Positions 13,290-28,762 of a stretch of 64,000 nucleotides of DNA are shown here, piece by piece; position 1 is the first letter of the stretch; the number at the start of each line of letters is the position of its first letter. The notes beneath the pieces are model-generated. The model did no database searches. It was given only the letters and a program-made list of their open reading frames with translations, and was not told the DNA's origin. The stretch comes from Chrysomallon squamiferum. Its lineage: Eukaryota > Mollusca > Gastropoda > Neomphalida > Peltospiridae. The translations under genes were made by a program, and so were the position numbers. The DNA lies in the NCBI GenBank assembly GCA_012295275.1, contig CM022673.1:6647311-6711310 (forward strand), in the 5' to 3' direction.

Positions 13290-13645
13290 CAAAGATATTG
13301 CCCTAAAGGGACAGGCAGCCAAGGATCTTATCTGCCTCCAATTTCTGTCCAGTTTTCTTGTTGTGTTGTGTTTTATTTTGCAATTGATGAAACCCGCGTC
13401 AAAAAGGAACACTTTATAATTGAATGGGCAGAAAGAGGGCACAGTTATCTTTATTACACATTTTTGCGATCAGGTTTCGTGCTAACGGAGGCAATGGATG
13501 TTCATTATCATTTTTTAATTGATGTGTTTTGGGCTGCCGATGAATCTTGTATGAACGCAATCTGTCATTTTTCGCCTTCGCTTGGTCTCGTTTGTCAATG
13601 GTGCAATAGCGAAAATTTCATCTTTATGGCCTAATTAATAAAAAT
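13290..13645. other. complex-sequence island with a long stop-free stretch
   Basis: Roughly 350 bases of balanced sequence ending in a TAATTAATAAAAATTAAAAT core. The forward frame stays open for about 110 codons to a TAA at 13632-13634 but resembles no protein I know, lacks a convincing start and is preceded by homopolymers. It could be a conserved regulatory element or an unrecognised exon. Confidence 0.35.
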
Positions 13646-16940
<3,295 letters not shown>

Positions 16941-16998
16941 TAGATTACGAAGACATTTGTAAGAAATTTCAGTATGTGTTTGGAAAGTATCTGCTGAA
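16941..16998 (+). repeat. left member of a direct-repeat pair flanking the minisatellite
   Basis: Starts tagattacgaagacattt and aligns over about 57 bases, with roughly three quarters identity by eye, to 17678-17735, which starts tagattatgaagacattt. The pair brackets the 42-bp array in direct orientation. Confidence 0.65.
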
Positions 16999-17020
16999 AG
17001 TATCAACATATGCATCCTAG

Positions 17021-17590
17021 ATTCACCAATATAGACCTTACTGTTTCCTCTATACATCGTACATTCACCAATATAGACCTTACGGTTTCCTCTTATACAT
17101 CCTACGGTTTCCTGTATACATCCTACATTCACCAATATAGACCTTACGGTTTCCTGTATACATCCTGCATTCACCAATATAGATCTTACTGTTTCCTCTA
17201 TACATCCTACATTCACCAATATAGACCTTACGGTTTCCTGTATACATCCTACATTCACCAATATAGACCTTACAGTTTCCTCTACACATTCTACATTCAC
17301 CAATATAGACCTCACTGTTTCCTGTATACATCCTACATTCACCAATATAGACCTCACTGTTTCCTCTATACATCCTACATTCACCAATATAGACCTCACT
17401 GTTTCCTCTATACATCCTACATTCACCAATATAGACCTTACTGTTTCCTCTACACATTCTACATTCACCAATATAGACCTCACTGTTTCCTCTATACATT
17501 CTACATTCACCAATATAGATCTTACTGTTTCCTGTATACATCCTACATTCACCAATATAGATCTTACAGTTTCCTCTACACATAGTACAA
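17021..17590. repeat. 42-bp minisatellite, about 13 copies
   Basis: The word attcaccaatatagac recurs at 17021, 17063, 17127, 17169 and then every 42 bases to 17547. The one irregular step (17063 to 17127) carries a partial unit. Copies differ at a few sites, mostly in the cct(g/c)tata(c)a and gacct(t/c)ac(t/g/a)gt words. Because 42 is 14 codons and the unit lacks stops, three frames stay open: plus 17010-17585 and two minus frames (16854-17594 and 17080-17583). I treat it as non-coding unless transcripts show otherwise. Confidence 0.92.
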
Positions 17591-17677
17591 TCACCTGTAT
17601 ACAGAGTACAATTTCCTGTATTTACCTATGCAGAGCTTCTGTTCAAAGAAGAAAAAAATGCTCAGACCACCAGTGTG

Positions 17678-17735
17678 TAGATTATGAAGACATTTATAAC
17701 AAACTCTGGTGTGTATTTGGAGGATATGTGATGAA
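17678..17735 (+). repeat. right member of the direct-repeat pair flanking the minisatellite
   Basis: Diverged copy of 16941-16998 in the same orientation. The two probably derive from one duplication that also bounds the array. Confidence 0.65.
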
Positions 17736-17737
17736 AT

Positions 17738-18100
17738 TAAGCGAGGGCTGATCCGGCAATTGCGTTAGAGCGGTGTCTCACAATTACATTAGTGGGAGTG
17801 ATTTCGTCTTTATTGCCTCCCTGTCCATGTGCACTTGGGTTAAACAATCCAATTTTCGAGGATTTCTGTGGTCGCAAAGTCAAACTGCGAGTCCAGACCG
17901 TGGCTTTTTTTTTTTTTTTCAAAAAAAAGAGATCTCGTTTTGTTGTTTGTCAAAAACAGTGACCGCAAGCCTGTGCAGAAATATATGGAAAGTGGACAAT
18001 GGGTGACCACCACTGCCGGTGTGATTAAAGACTGCCCATTCATTGCTAATGTCCATCTGTTTCATAGTCGTCAGGTTGCCAGGTGATGAAGGAAATTTGA
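17738..18100. other. complex-sequence island, possible conserved non-coding element
   Basis: CpG-containing, balanced sequence with words such as gcaattgcgttagagcgg, interrupted by a T/A tract at about 17907-17930. Overlapping short frames on both strands match no family. A regulatory role is inferred. Confidence 0.35.
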
Positions 18101-19559
18101 AGTGCGTGGAAATATGTCACAGTAATTTGATATTGAAAGATTCTGTTTGTTGTTTTTATTGTTTTGTCATAGATGTGAATAACTAAATATATATTTTTTT
18201 TTTGTTGTTGTTATTATTATTATACAGATACTTTGGCCAAGGGATGTTAAAACCCAGTAAAATAATTTTAGATGGTAAAATGATTTAAATGACAAAATGT
18301 CAATTGATGTAGAGACCAAAACTAGTGAAAAAAATAAAGCAGAACATTTTATTCATTTGCTTTCATTATTAGTATTATTGTGATAATACTTGTTATTTTA
18401 TATTTAGCAGAGATAAACACAACATTTTATTAAAATTTAAAAAGACAATGAACACTACAAACTTTTGTTTTTATATCAAAATCTGGTTTTTTATAATTTA
18501 AAATTTAAATTTTCTTTTACTCTGTGTTTTCCTTTAAACAGTAAATGCATTATTTGAAATTATCAGTTTCTAAAAGGAGAGATGGGATTTTCTTGTTTAT
18601 GTGATCCAAATGTAAACAAGATAAACTTTAGCTTCAGATTTTCGCTAACACATCTTTCTCTTCATCTTTTGTAAACATTTCACTGGCTTAAATTACACTT
18701 CTTAAATGACTGAAAAGTTCACAGTGACATCTCGTTTTACCTCTATATCCATCTCTCTATCGCTATCTCTCTCTGTTTCTGTCTCTGTTTTTCTTTCTCT
18801 CTCCCTCTCTGTTTTTCCTCTTTCTTTTTTCACCCTCTCTGTCTCACTCTATCTACTATCTTACTCTCTATATAATAATATTTATCAACAAAGTTTTAAA
18901 TTATTTCAGTAACAAATTTTAAATTTTAAAATGCCAGTGATTTATAAAGTTATATTAGCTTTTGGCTTGTAATGTCATAAAACATTATGTTTCCTTTCAT
19001 TTTCTTTGCCTAAACAAATATTTCACTCTCTCACATTATAATTCACACATATCAACAAACCTAGCTCCTTTATGTTATACATCACTATTTTGTTTTTGTA
19101 TTATTATTTTTAAATAAATACACTCAGTATACTTCAAGTTTTAAACATATAAAATGTTGACATGTTAAAACTGTATTAAAAACATTATCTCTATTTCTTC
19201 TTTAAATTTTCAAAATAAATATTTTACATGAATTTTTAAATATAAATACTGGTCAACCTTTTCAAAACATTAAACTTTTTTTTTTATTTCTGTTCCTTAT
19301 CTATATTTTCAAAAATAAATATTTTATATAGTTTTAAATGTAAACACTGGCTAAACAGTATACTTCTCAGAAGCTGTTAAAAAAAAAACAAATCAACTGC
19401 TTCTATCAGCTTGGCTGACATGATGTCATAAATTTCAGGTTTTCCCAGCCCACACACACACACCCAAACATACATACACTCACTATCAGATCACCCAACA
19501 GCTATAGAAGAAAAAAAACGAAAAAAAAAAAAAAAAAAAAAAAGCCTGATGTAATAAGT
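18101..19559. other. AT-rich non-coding DNA
   Basis: Contains a TC-rich patch at about 18745-18860 and an A run at about 19519-19543. No gene is seen. Confidence 0.55.
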
Positions 19560-20210
19560 TTCTGATTCAATTCACCACTTCTCTCTATTATGTCACCCAG
19601 CAAGAATCTCTTTTATACTGGCTCAGTGGACACTGTTGCCAGTGGTTTTTCATACTACATCGGGAACAAATAAAAGACAGTTTTTACAAGACAGTTACTA
19701 GTACTCACGTGAAAGGTGATCCCACATGTAGCTGTTTACCAACGACCAACACTGCACAAAGAAAACAAGACCTGTCAGCGATGGAAAGGGTAGTTTATCC
19801 ATCCCTTATCCACACACATACACACGCTGAACAGCCACCGATACTTCGGTGTGAGTAGACTCACAGACTCACAGACTCACTGCGAATGAAGTGAGATGTT
19901 GAAATGCTTTACGGGTTGTTGTTTCTTTTATATATGTATAATCCAGTGACATCAAATCAAATGTTCCGTGGTTACACAAACCACACTGGCCAACATGTGC
20001 CTGGCAGATAATTATAGAACTGTACACAAACTGAGATCTAATGCCATCAGACATTTGCAGCCAATCAGATGATCACTCCTTTATGTCCGTTGTTCCATTA
20101 CCATGCCAACTGAGACGGTCGGAGAAGAAAGCAAGAGTTAGTTCCCTTTAATAAACGAGTTTGACGACTGAGTGTGTGTGTGTGTGTGGATGCAAGTTTA
20201 GTTTAGTTCG
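19560..20210. other. complex-sequence island
   Basis: About 650 bases of balanced sequence, one of the largest islands in the left half. It contains a three-fold cacagactc repeat near 19861-19880. No exon of a known family is recognised. It could hold a promoter or 5' exon, but nothing proves that. Confidence 0.3.
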
Positions 20211-21870
20211 GGACAAAGATTTATACTTTATCTGAGGAATATGAAGTGAGAAATTTTGTTATATTCTATTTTATTTTATTTTATTATTTTTATTTATTTT
20301 TTTATTTATTATTAATTATTGTTATTATTATAGTATTATTATTATGTATTATTATTATTATTTTTTTTTTTTTTTTTTTTTTTATTATTAAAAAATTAAA
20401 AAACAAAGAGTAAAATATCTGATTAACAATTTTCTTAAATCTATATATATATATATATAATTTTAAGTGTGTAAATTTATATAAATTTAAGAAAAACGCA
20501 GGTAAAGTTTTTGTTTCATTTTAAAATATGTATTGATAGTTCCAGAAAAAAATATTAAATTAATGTAATATTGGTATATTTATCTTTTTTCACTGTCTTA
20601 ACAAGAAATAATATTTTCATTATTAATTTTTTATTTCAGTAATCATTATGAATATAATTTCTTTTGTAAAATTGTTTTTCTAATGAAACAAATTTTTTCT
20701 GATTACTATATTCAAAAATAAATATTGTCCAAATAACGACTCTTTGCCTTTAAAATTATTATTTTTTATTTACATTATTTATTAAGCATACAGAGAAAAC
20801 AAATTTTAAAAAATTTTAATTTAAATCACGATGATAAAAATAGCTTTAACAATTTTTGAAATTTTATTTGAAAACTTAAAAGTGCCTTTAAAATAATATT
20901 TGTAAAAATTAAAATAAACACAATTTATCAGAGTTAAAATTGTGTTTTAAAAAGGAGAAAAAATTACATTAATTTTCATTTTACTTATTTATTTACTTTG
21001 TGCCTTACTTATGTGTTTAGTATTTGTTTGTTTATTTATTTATTTGATGATAATAATTTATTTAAAACAACATTAAATAGTTTAATATAAAATTGTGAGT
21101 TATTTAAAATTTAAAAACTAAAAATAATCAAATTTTTGTATGTCTGTTCATGGCTGTTAATTTCATAAATTTATTTAAATGTAAATTAATTTTCCAAAGT
21201 GTTATGAAAAAATAAACATTTATTATCCCTTTGAAATATTAATTCTGTATTATTAATTTTGTAATTTAAACACATTTATATATTCGCCTCTTACTATTTT
21301 TTTAATTTTCTAAAAATATATTTTGTTTTGTTTTTTAATTTATAAAAAAAAAAAGTTGCTGCTATAATAAATATTTTAAAATAATTTTCTTTCATTTTAA
21401 AATTAATGCTAGTAAAGTTTTCTTAAAAGAGGAAATTTTATAATTTAAAAAAAAACCGATTCTGACAGTTTTGGGGTTATTTTTGTTTCATTGAACACAT
21501 AATTTTTCTTAATATAAATTATAAGTATTAAACAAAAAAAAAAATATAAAACAAAATAATGAAATAAAAAAAACATTGACTTATCCATTAAAAAGCTGTC
21601 ATGTTTTTTCTGACTTTTTCTAAACATTAAAAACAAAAACTATAATAATTAAAACAAAAAAAAAAAAAAAACTTGTTTGTTAATTCTTATTGTTTATGGC
21701 TCATTTTAATATAAATAAGTATTTTTTTTTCTACAGATTATTATATTTTAACTGAACTAAAAATCATTTAAACAATTCTTTTTTATTATTATTTTTTTGC
21801 ATTAAATATATGTACATCTTTACATATTACTATTATTATTATTATATTTTTATTATCATTATTTTATTAC

Positions 21871-21902
<32 letters not shown>

Positions 21903-23094
21903 TACATACTGAAAACAAAAACAGTTTTATACAGTGTTAAAATATATATTTTTTTAAATGCAACAGCAGCAACAAGAAGAAAAATAATAGAAAAGAAAAT
22001 TCATTCATGCATCTCTTAAATACTTTTACTCCTATATACATGAATATTCCTCTATATTTTCTTTAACCCTTTATCTGTTAGCATCTACTTGAAAATTATT
22101 GCTTTTATGTACTTGACAAACCTGGGTTTTATTTCTTTATTTCTTTTTTTTTTTTTTCTTCTTTTGACTTAAAAAAAAATATATATATATATACATCACA
22201 ATGTCATTTCCATCGTCATAATCCTATAAAACCTTTATCCTTTTGATCTACTAGGTATTTTTCTTCGTTTTATGCCTGTTGTGTCTTTTCTCCTTTTAAT
22301 CCCATACTTACTAATGCATGAGGTTCAAAACACAGAGTGGATTAGTGGAAATTAAAAATTAATGTGAAGTCTTTTTAATCCACTGAAAACACTAATACAG
22401 TGAGGAAGGAAGATAAAAGATGATGATAGAGAAAGGTAAAAAAAAAAAAAAAAAATTATAAAAAAAAAATGTTATGAAAAGAGAAATAAAAGTTTAAAAA
22501 ATAATAAATTGTGGGGGAAAGAAATATATTAATAATAATAATAAATGTGAAAAAAAAAAAATTACTTTTAAATATTAAATAATATATAATAATAAAAATA
22601 ATTACTCTTTTTTTTTTTTTTTTTTCAGAGATTAAATTTTAAAAATTAACCAAAAATTAAAAAAATTAAAAATTCATAGACAGTTTGATGGAGAAAGAAC
22701 ACTGATGTTTTAATAATTATAAAAATAAAAACAAATATAATAGTAAGTATAATAATATTCATTATTATTATTATTATTATATCATTATTATTATTATTAT
22801 TGTTATTATTATTATTATTCAACTGTTGTTGTATGGGGAAAAAATAATTCAATAATAATATACATTAGTACAAATAATTATACTGAGAAAAATAAAATTA
22901 GAGAAACGCATTCTGAAAAATGGTAATAAATGTAATAGGAAATTTTATATATATATTTATATGGGGAAAAAAAATATATATAAAAGAAATTACAAACAAA
23001 ACAATTGAAATTTTTTTTAAAGAAAATAAATTCTTAATAATAAAAATATGAAGAAGAAATAAACTTTAAGAATTTAAAAAAAAATAATTAAAAT

Positions 23095-23161
<67 letters not shown>

Positions 23162-23570
23162 GTAATAATAATAATAATAATTATAATAATAATTAATAAG
23201 TAAATAAATAAATAAATAAAACATCAAAGCCTGGATAAAATATTTTTTACAAAAGAAATTAATGAAAAACAAGATTTTGATAAACAAGAGAATATGCATG
23301 CAATATGTAAAATCTAAAAAGTTTGCCAAAAAATAAAATACAAAAAAAAAAAAATAGTAGAAAAATAACCAATAAAAAAAATAAATAATAAATTTTCAGG
23401 AAAAAAACAACAAATCTTTAAAAAAAAAAAAAAAAACCTAACAACTTTAATAAAATAATGAAAAACACAAAGTGAAAAAACTAAAACTCTTGACAATAAA
23501 CAAACCCCTTAAAAATAAAATCTGGAGGGAAAAAAAATTTATATTACTGAAAATAAGGAATAAAAAAAAA
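20211..23570. other. extremely AT-rich, low-complexity DNA
   Basis: More than 3 kb of A/T-dominated sequence with ATT runs (about 21826-21900, 22758-22820), T and A runs and an AAT run (below). No coding feature is supported. Confidence 0.65.
23098..23200. repeat. AAT trinucleotide microsatellite
   Basis: About 100 bases of AAT repeat with few interruptions, grading into an AAAT repeat to about 23220. Confidence 0.95.
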
Positions 23571-24011
23571 TAAAAAGTTGCAGCTTTTTATTATGATTGT
23601 ACAGAAATATCAATTTCTGCAAACTCCAAAGTCTTTCATGTTTCTGATAATGGTCGAATCTTAATATTGTATGAATTCGCAGGTAATAAACTTTTGCTCA
23701 ATTGGACAAAAACAGTCAGAGATCCATTGACAACACTAATAGAAGAAGAAAAAAAGCAGCAATTGAGTGCAGCATACAATTAATTGTGTATCGATACTGC
23801 CTCTGTTGTGTACCCAAATATGTTCCAAGCAAAAATAGATTTAATTAATTCTTTTGTGTGTGACAATTTTGTTGGAACCATGGAATATTCTCGAAATTGA
23901 TCATCGAAATATTCCTGATTATTAACTTTTGTTGTTTGAAAGATTATTTTGATGAATTCGTGAGTCCAAGAGTTATTTGTGTTTGTGTTTATTATTTTTA
24001 TTTATTTATTG
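23571..24011. other. moderately complex non-coding DNA
   Basis: A patch at about 23575-23930 is more complex than its flanks. I see no protein family or RNA gene in it. Confidence 0.4.
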
Positions 24012-24108
24012 ATGGTGATGGTGATGATGGTGATGGTGATGATGGTGATGGTGATGATGATGATGGTGATGGTGATGGTGATGGTGATGATGATGATGAT
24101 GATGATTA
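24012..24108. repeat. GATGGT/GAT compound microsatellite
   Basis: A run of GATGGT hexamers mixed with GAT triplets. The Asp-Gly and Met-Val frames across it are artefacts. Confidence 0.95.
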
Positions 24109-25480
24109 TTATTATTTGTAAAAATATTCTGTTTTTATTACATTTTAAATTCAGTTATTAGTGAATGCATTATTTATTTTTAATTTAATTTTTATTTATT
24201 TGTTTATTTATTGTTTTATAATTTATTTATATAATATTTATTTATTTTATTTTATTTTATTTTATTTTATATACTGTTTATTTATCATTATTTCATTTTA
24301 TTTATTTACTTACCATTATTTTCTTTTTATATTATTTTCTTATTTATTTTATTCAGAAACTGTTGGACGTAAACACAACTAACCTTCAGATGAATGAATT
24401 AAAACATTTAGTGATTTATTGGTGCTCATAAATCTAAAAATGTAATAGAGTGCAGATAACAGTATTGATGTCTTTTTTTTTTTTTTTCTTCATAATCATG
24501 TACAGTTCAGATCATGGTGTGATTTGGTGTGTTGTGTTTTTTTTCTTTCTTTTATAAACTAAATAAAAATATCAATAATGGTAGATTAACTGAATTTTAA
24601 TGCATTGAACTGTTGCTAAGAGGAATAAATGCATTTTTGGGACCAAGGTGATGAAAGGTTTTTATATTTCCAAAATTTTGTACATATATAATGAAAAAAT
24701 ATTTAAATTTAAAAAAGAAATTATTAAACAAATAAACAAAATAAACAAACGTTAAAAATTAAACATATTTTTTATGACAGATAATATTTCTGTCATTGAT
24801 ATTTTGAAAATGATACTTTTTTGATAGCTACAAAGTGTACTTTTCAGTGATGAATAACACAGGTTTTGAATTTCAACTAATTTAATTAAAATTTTTAATC
24901 ATAATTTCCAACAATATTTCTAAATCTCCATTAAAGAAGGTGCTCTGTTATGAGCAATGATAACAGAATATTATATTTATTTTTAATGACATTTTTAAAA
25001 AAATAAAAATTAAAAAATAAAAAATACAATTGAAATCTAACTATTTATATTAAAATAAGTAATTCTATATTCTTGTGAAAACACAGGTTCATGTGTTCGT
25101 TTATACAAAAACATGTGTGTGCTTGTTTGTTTATAAATATACACACATGTATGCATTTATCTACAAATGTATGTATGTTCTTTACATTAACAGTCACATT
25201 AAATAAACAAGACTAAAATAAGTAAGAACATAAGAGAATGTATTTCATGTCTTATTAATTAATAAAGGAACAAAATTTGGTGTACCAAGCAACATCTGAC
25301 ATAAGAAATAAACAATAAATACACATCAAAAACCCAACTAACAAATGTACATAATTAAAAACATACTTGAAAACAGGTATGACAGAAAGAGCCATAATTT
25401 TGGCAACTGAATAACATGCTATAATATAAGTAAATAATCATGTGATTAAGTAGAAAAGAAAGTCATGTATATACATAATT

Positions 25481-25483
<3 letters not shown>
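24109..25483. other. AT-rich non-coding DNA with TTTA repeats
   Basis: TTTA and TTTTA repeats lie at about 24168-24345, followed by AT-rich sequence with no recognisable gene. Confidence 0.6.

Positions 25484-25526
<43 letters not shown>
25484..25526. repeat. CA dinucleotide microsatellite
   Basis: A pure CA run of about 43 bases abutting the left arm of the foldback element at 25531. Confidence 0.95.
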
Positions 25527-25528
<2 letters not shown>

Positions 25529-25530
25529 GA

Positions 25531-26114
25531 CTGGAAAAAAGCCACAGCAAAAAAGTCACAATTTGGTATAGGAAAAAAAGTCACAAAATATATGGGTTTG
25601 CAGAGTACTGAATGTGGCATCATAGTATGCATGGGGTAATTCTTAAGCTTATTGATTAGGCTAGGTTAAAGAAAGGGGCTTCATATTGGGTCTAGCTTGG
25701 GTTTAGCTTACTGATTAGGATATATTTAAACTAAGGGCTTCCTATTGTAAATGATTTATAAAATGTCCCAGGTTAAAATGTGTTTGACTTTATATTCTCC
25801 AGCTTGCTCTAGTATCAAAAGTATGTTTAGTATGGAAGTTATTCATAGCAATAAGGGTGGTAACAAAATCTGTTATGAGGCATTCATGTCGAGGTTCAAT
25901 GGTAACAGACTTACAGAGAGAGCCTTGAGTACTGCAAGACTGAGTCAGAATTTCTTTGTGCTATTGGGTGGAAGATAAGTCTAAACCACCAACATTAAAA
26001 TCAAAGAACATGTGTTTCATCTATCTTTCATTTCTGAGATATTTATTAATTTTAACCAAAAAATTGTGACTTTTTTTCCTGTGACTTTTTACCTGTGATT
26101 TTTTTTTTCCCCAG
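25531..26114. mobile_element. foldback or MITE-like element with long terminal inverted repeats
   Basis: The left end (25531-25588) reads ctggaaaaaagccacagc followed by two gtcaca blocks. The reverse complement of the right end (26061-26114) reads ctggggaaaaaaaaaatcac followed by the same two gtcaca blocks. The arms of about 54-58 bases differ mainly by a 10-base insertion in the left one. Between them lie about 470 bases that include an approximate two-copy duplication (agcttattgattagg at 25647 and agcttactgattagg at about 25705) and a 75-codon frame (25751-25978) of no known family. No transposase and no clear target-site duplication are seen, so a non-autonomous element is the best reading. 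Confidence 0.6.
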
Positions 26115-26871
26115 AGAATCACACATACATGCATACATAAAAAAAAAAAAAAAAAAAAAGTATTATGCAAATAAAAGCAGATTGAAAATGGGTACATACA
26201 TCAGTCATTACAAAATTTGACATCAGTGACTCACATACATATAAAAAGAAAACAAAAACAAAACTAATTAAAAACATGCTGGACTCATCACTGACAACAG
26301 CTAACCTGTTGATCAGCAGAGAGGCCCTCAGTTTCAAAAGACAATTACAACATTAAAGAAACAATTCTGGGAATTTCCAGGAAACTCTGACACACAAAAA
26401 CCAGCTGAGTTTACTATTAGTATCTGCAGGCCTGTAATCGGCACATTAATTATGCATGAGAGATGTTATTAGTAAATATATAAAATGTCTTCAGGATGCC
26501 ACTGTGGTATATATCAGTTACCCAAGATGGGTGTCTTTTATCTTAGAGGGCTGAAGGCATTGTGGATGTTTGTCTGATGCTGACAGTAATTGTGTAGACA
26601 CATATGTGGAGTTAGGAACTACCTTCAGAAGTTAAGACATTTTTACTCAGATTTCTAAATTGATGGAACTGTTGTTTCGGGGATCTTTTGCCTTGAGAGT
26701 TGTCTGTGATTGATGAGGGGCATTTTTTTTCTTTCTTTCTTTGAGTAGTTTTAAAATTTTATGTGTAATTGTCTAAGTTATTTTTTTCCCAAAAGAAACC
26801 ATCTAATTTTCCTTTTTGAAGTCTTTGCCCCCCAAAAAATGTATCTGATCTCTTTGTAATTACTGTTACAA
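26115..26871. other. non-coding DNA with a complex island
   Basis: An A run near 26140-26159 is followed by balanced sequence at about 26390-26720 that may be a regulatory island. No exon is supported. Confidence 0.4.
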
Positions 26872-26884
26872 AATAATAATAATG

Positions 26885-26948
<64 letters not shown>

Positions 26949-26972
26949 CATAAATAAATAAATAAATAAATA
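26872..26972. repeat. AAT then AAAT microsatellite
   Basis: About 73 bases of AAT repeat, with one GAT, followed by AAAT repeats. Confidence 0.95.
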
Positions 26973-28627
26973 AGTTTAAAAACAACAATACAAATACTGA
27001 ATGTAATTTGGCATCCAAAGGCTTGAATAACGTCATTGGTTTAAGACTACGAAATAATAAATTCCGACAGGGTTAACTAATTGTTTCTGTTTGAAGAAGT
27101 TTCTTCAAAGTACACACCTTCTAAATGTGTTAAATTGTTCAAATGTTAAATTTAATTTAGCAGTAGAAGGGTTAACTAATTTTTGTTTTCCCCTTTGAAG
27201 AACTTGGCACAAAGAAAGAAACCTGTGACAGTGTGAAACAATTAACACTTCTGTTTGTCCTGCGTGCATGTTTATGTCTGTTCTCACAATGCAAATTCCT
27301 TCCTACCCCTTTAATCTTTTTTTTATGACTTTTGTTTGTACTGGCAGACATATGAAAATATATAAATAAATGATTACCCTCAGGCTGAAAAGATACATTT
27401 TAGTCCAAATTCATTTCTTTTCTTCTTGATTGGTTTCTGATCATTCAGCTGTTGAGAAACATAAAAGTTGGTTTTCAAATGAGTTCAGACTATCCTTTTT
27501 TTTTTTCAAAAAAAAGAAAAAGAAAGAAAGAACACAAAAGAAAATAAGATATTTAATTCTGGTTAATGTTTTCTGAAACTAAAATATTTATGTAATAATT
27601 TTATATTTATTTATTTTTTTTTTTTTTCATTTCTGTACAAATTGTTTAGTTACTTCTTTTTATCTTGATTTCTCTCTCCCTTTCTCTCTTTTTTCATTCT
27701 GTCTCTCTCTCTCTCTCTGCCTTTATCACTCTTTGTTTTTCTGTCATTCTATATCATGCTCTGAATCTGATTTTTCTCTTCTCTCTCTTTGTCACATGCA
27801 TATCTCTCTTCTTTCTCTCAATTTATCATTCCTTTCTCATTTTCCCCCCTCAGTTTATCAATATTTACATATTTCTCTTTTATAATTTTTTTATTTTTAT
27901 TTTATTTTATTTCTCCAGTTCTTTTTCCGTCAACCTTGCCACTTCGTTTGAACCTTTATAATCCTTTCTGCTAATTTCTACTATTTGACTTTCTCTGCAT
28001 CTCCTATTTCCTAACTCCTATTTCACCCTCATCCCTTTAATCTTTCCTTTTTCTTTCATTCTTCTCTCTCTCTCTTTCTATCTTTACTGTTGTTCGTCAA
28101 AAGAATTTTCTCGATCTTCATTATTATTGGACAAAAGAAATAAAATGTCGATGAAAAATTAGCAGTGCGAGCCCCAGTACATGTAAATATATGCTAAGCC
28201 CCAGTAAGATTTGACAAGCACTTTTTCAATAGCCAAGTATCACACCTGCTGCATAAGTCAACACTGAAGAGTGGCAGCCCTCCCAAACGCACTGAAGAGT
28301 GGCAGTCCTCTTATGTTCCTTGAACTTGGCGCTTTCAGAATCAGTCATTCATAACCATGGGGTTAATCATTTTTAGAAGAAGGTGATAAAGTTTATTATT
28401 TGAATTAAACCCTGACGACTGTTTGAACGTGAGGCAAGCCGGTTTTTAAAGAAAATCTCAGTAGATTTATTTTTCTTTCTTTTTGTCATTCGTTTTTATA
28501 AGTTGCTGATAAGTCATTGGTTTTTGAAGTGTCAGAAAGAAAAAGGCGTCAGGAAAATACAATAGAGATAATGGCTGGGTTTAATAAAAATAGTAAACAG
28601 GTATTAATAGTTTTTAAAAGAAATCTT
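26973..28627. other. non-coding DNA with complex islands
   Basis: Includes the word agggttaactaat twice (27069, 27168), a T/C-rich stretch at about 27600-28090 and a balanced island at about 28160-28470 that contains a near-duplicate cactgaagagtggcag (about 28262 and 28291). A possible but weak first exon for the downstream synthetase is discussed in the findings. Confidence 0.4.
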
Positions 28628-28762
28628 TTGTGCTTTGAATGTGGTTGTGCGTGTGCATGCATATGTGTGATATGCATGGTGTGTGTGCACTGTTCACATG
28701 TCTGCATGTGTATGTTGCATGTCTGTGTGTGTGCAGGTGTGTGTGTGTGTGTGTGTTTGTAT
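28628..28762. repeat. GT-rich degenerate microsatellite
   Basis: GT/GC/GTAT-rich sequence ending in a GT run at about 28735-28756. The Cys/Val-rich frame is an artefact. Confidence 0.8.

Noticed and set aside
17021-17590. Regularly spaced repeats as a CRISPR array
   Set aside because: The whole 42-bp unit repeats with no unique spacers, no cas gene is near, and the surroundings are a eukaryotic genome.
20580-20625. Match to the missing CARS1 N-terminal motif (a VLTRNN-like peptide near 20596)
   Set aside because: Only a few residues agree, and no donor site follows in the required phase.
23897-24161. Asp-Gly and Met-Val repeat proteins
   Set aside because: They are frame artefacts of the GATGGT microsatellite.
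25751-25978. 75-codon frame inside the foldback element as a transposase fragment
   Set aside because: No catalytic motif or similarity to any transposase that I recognise; the length is within chance.
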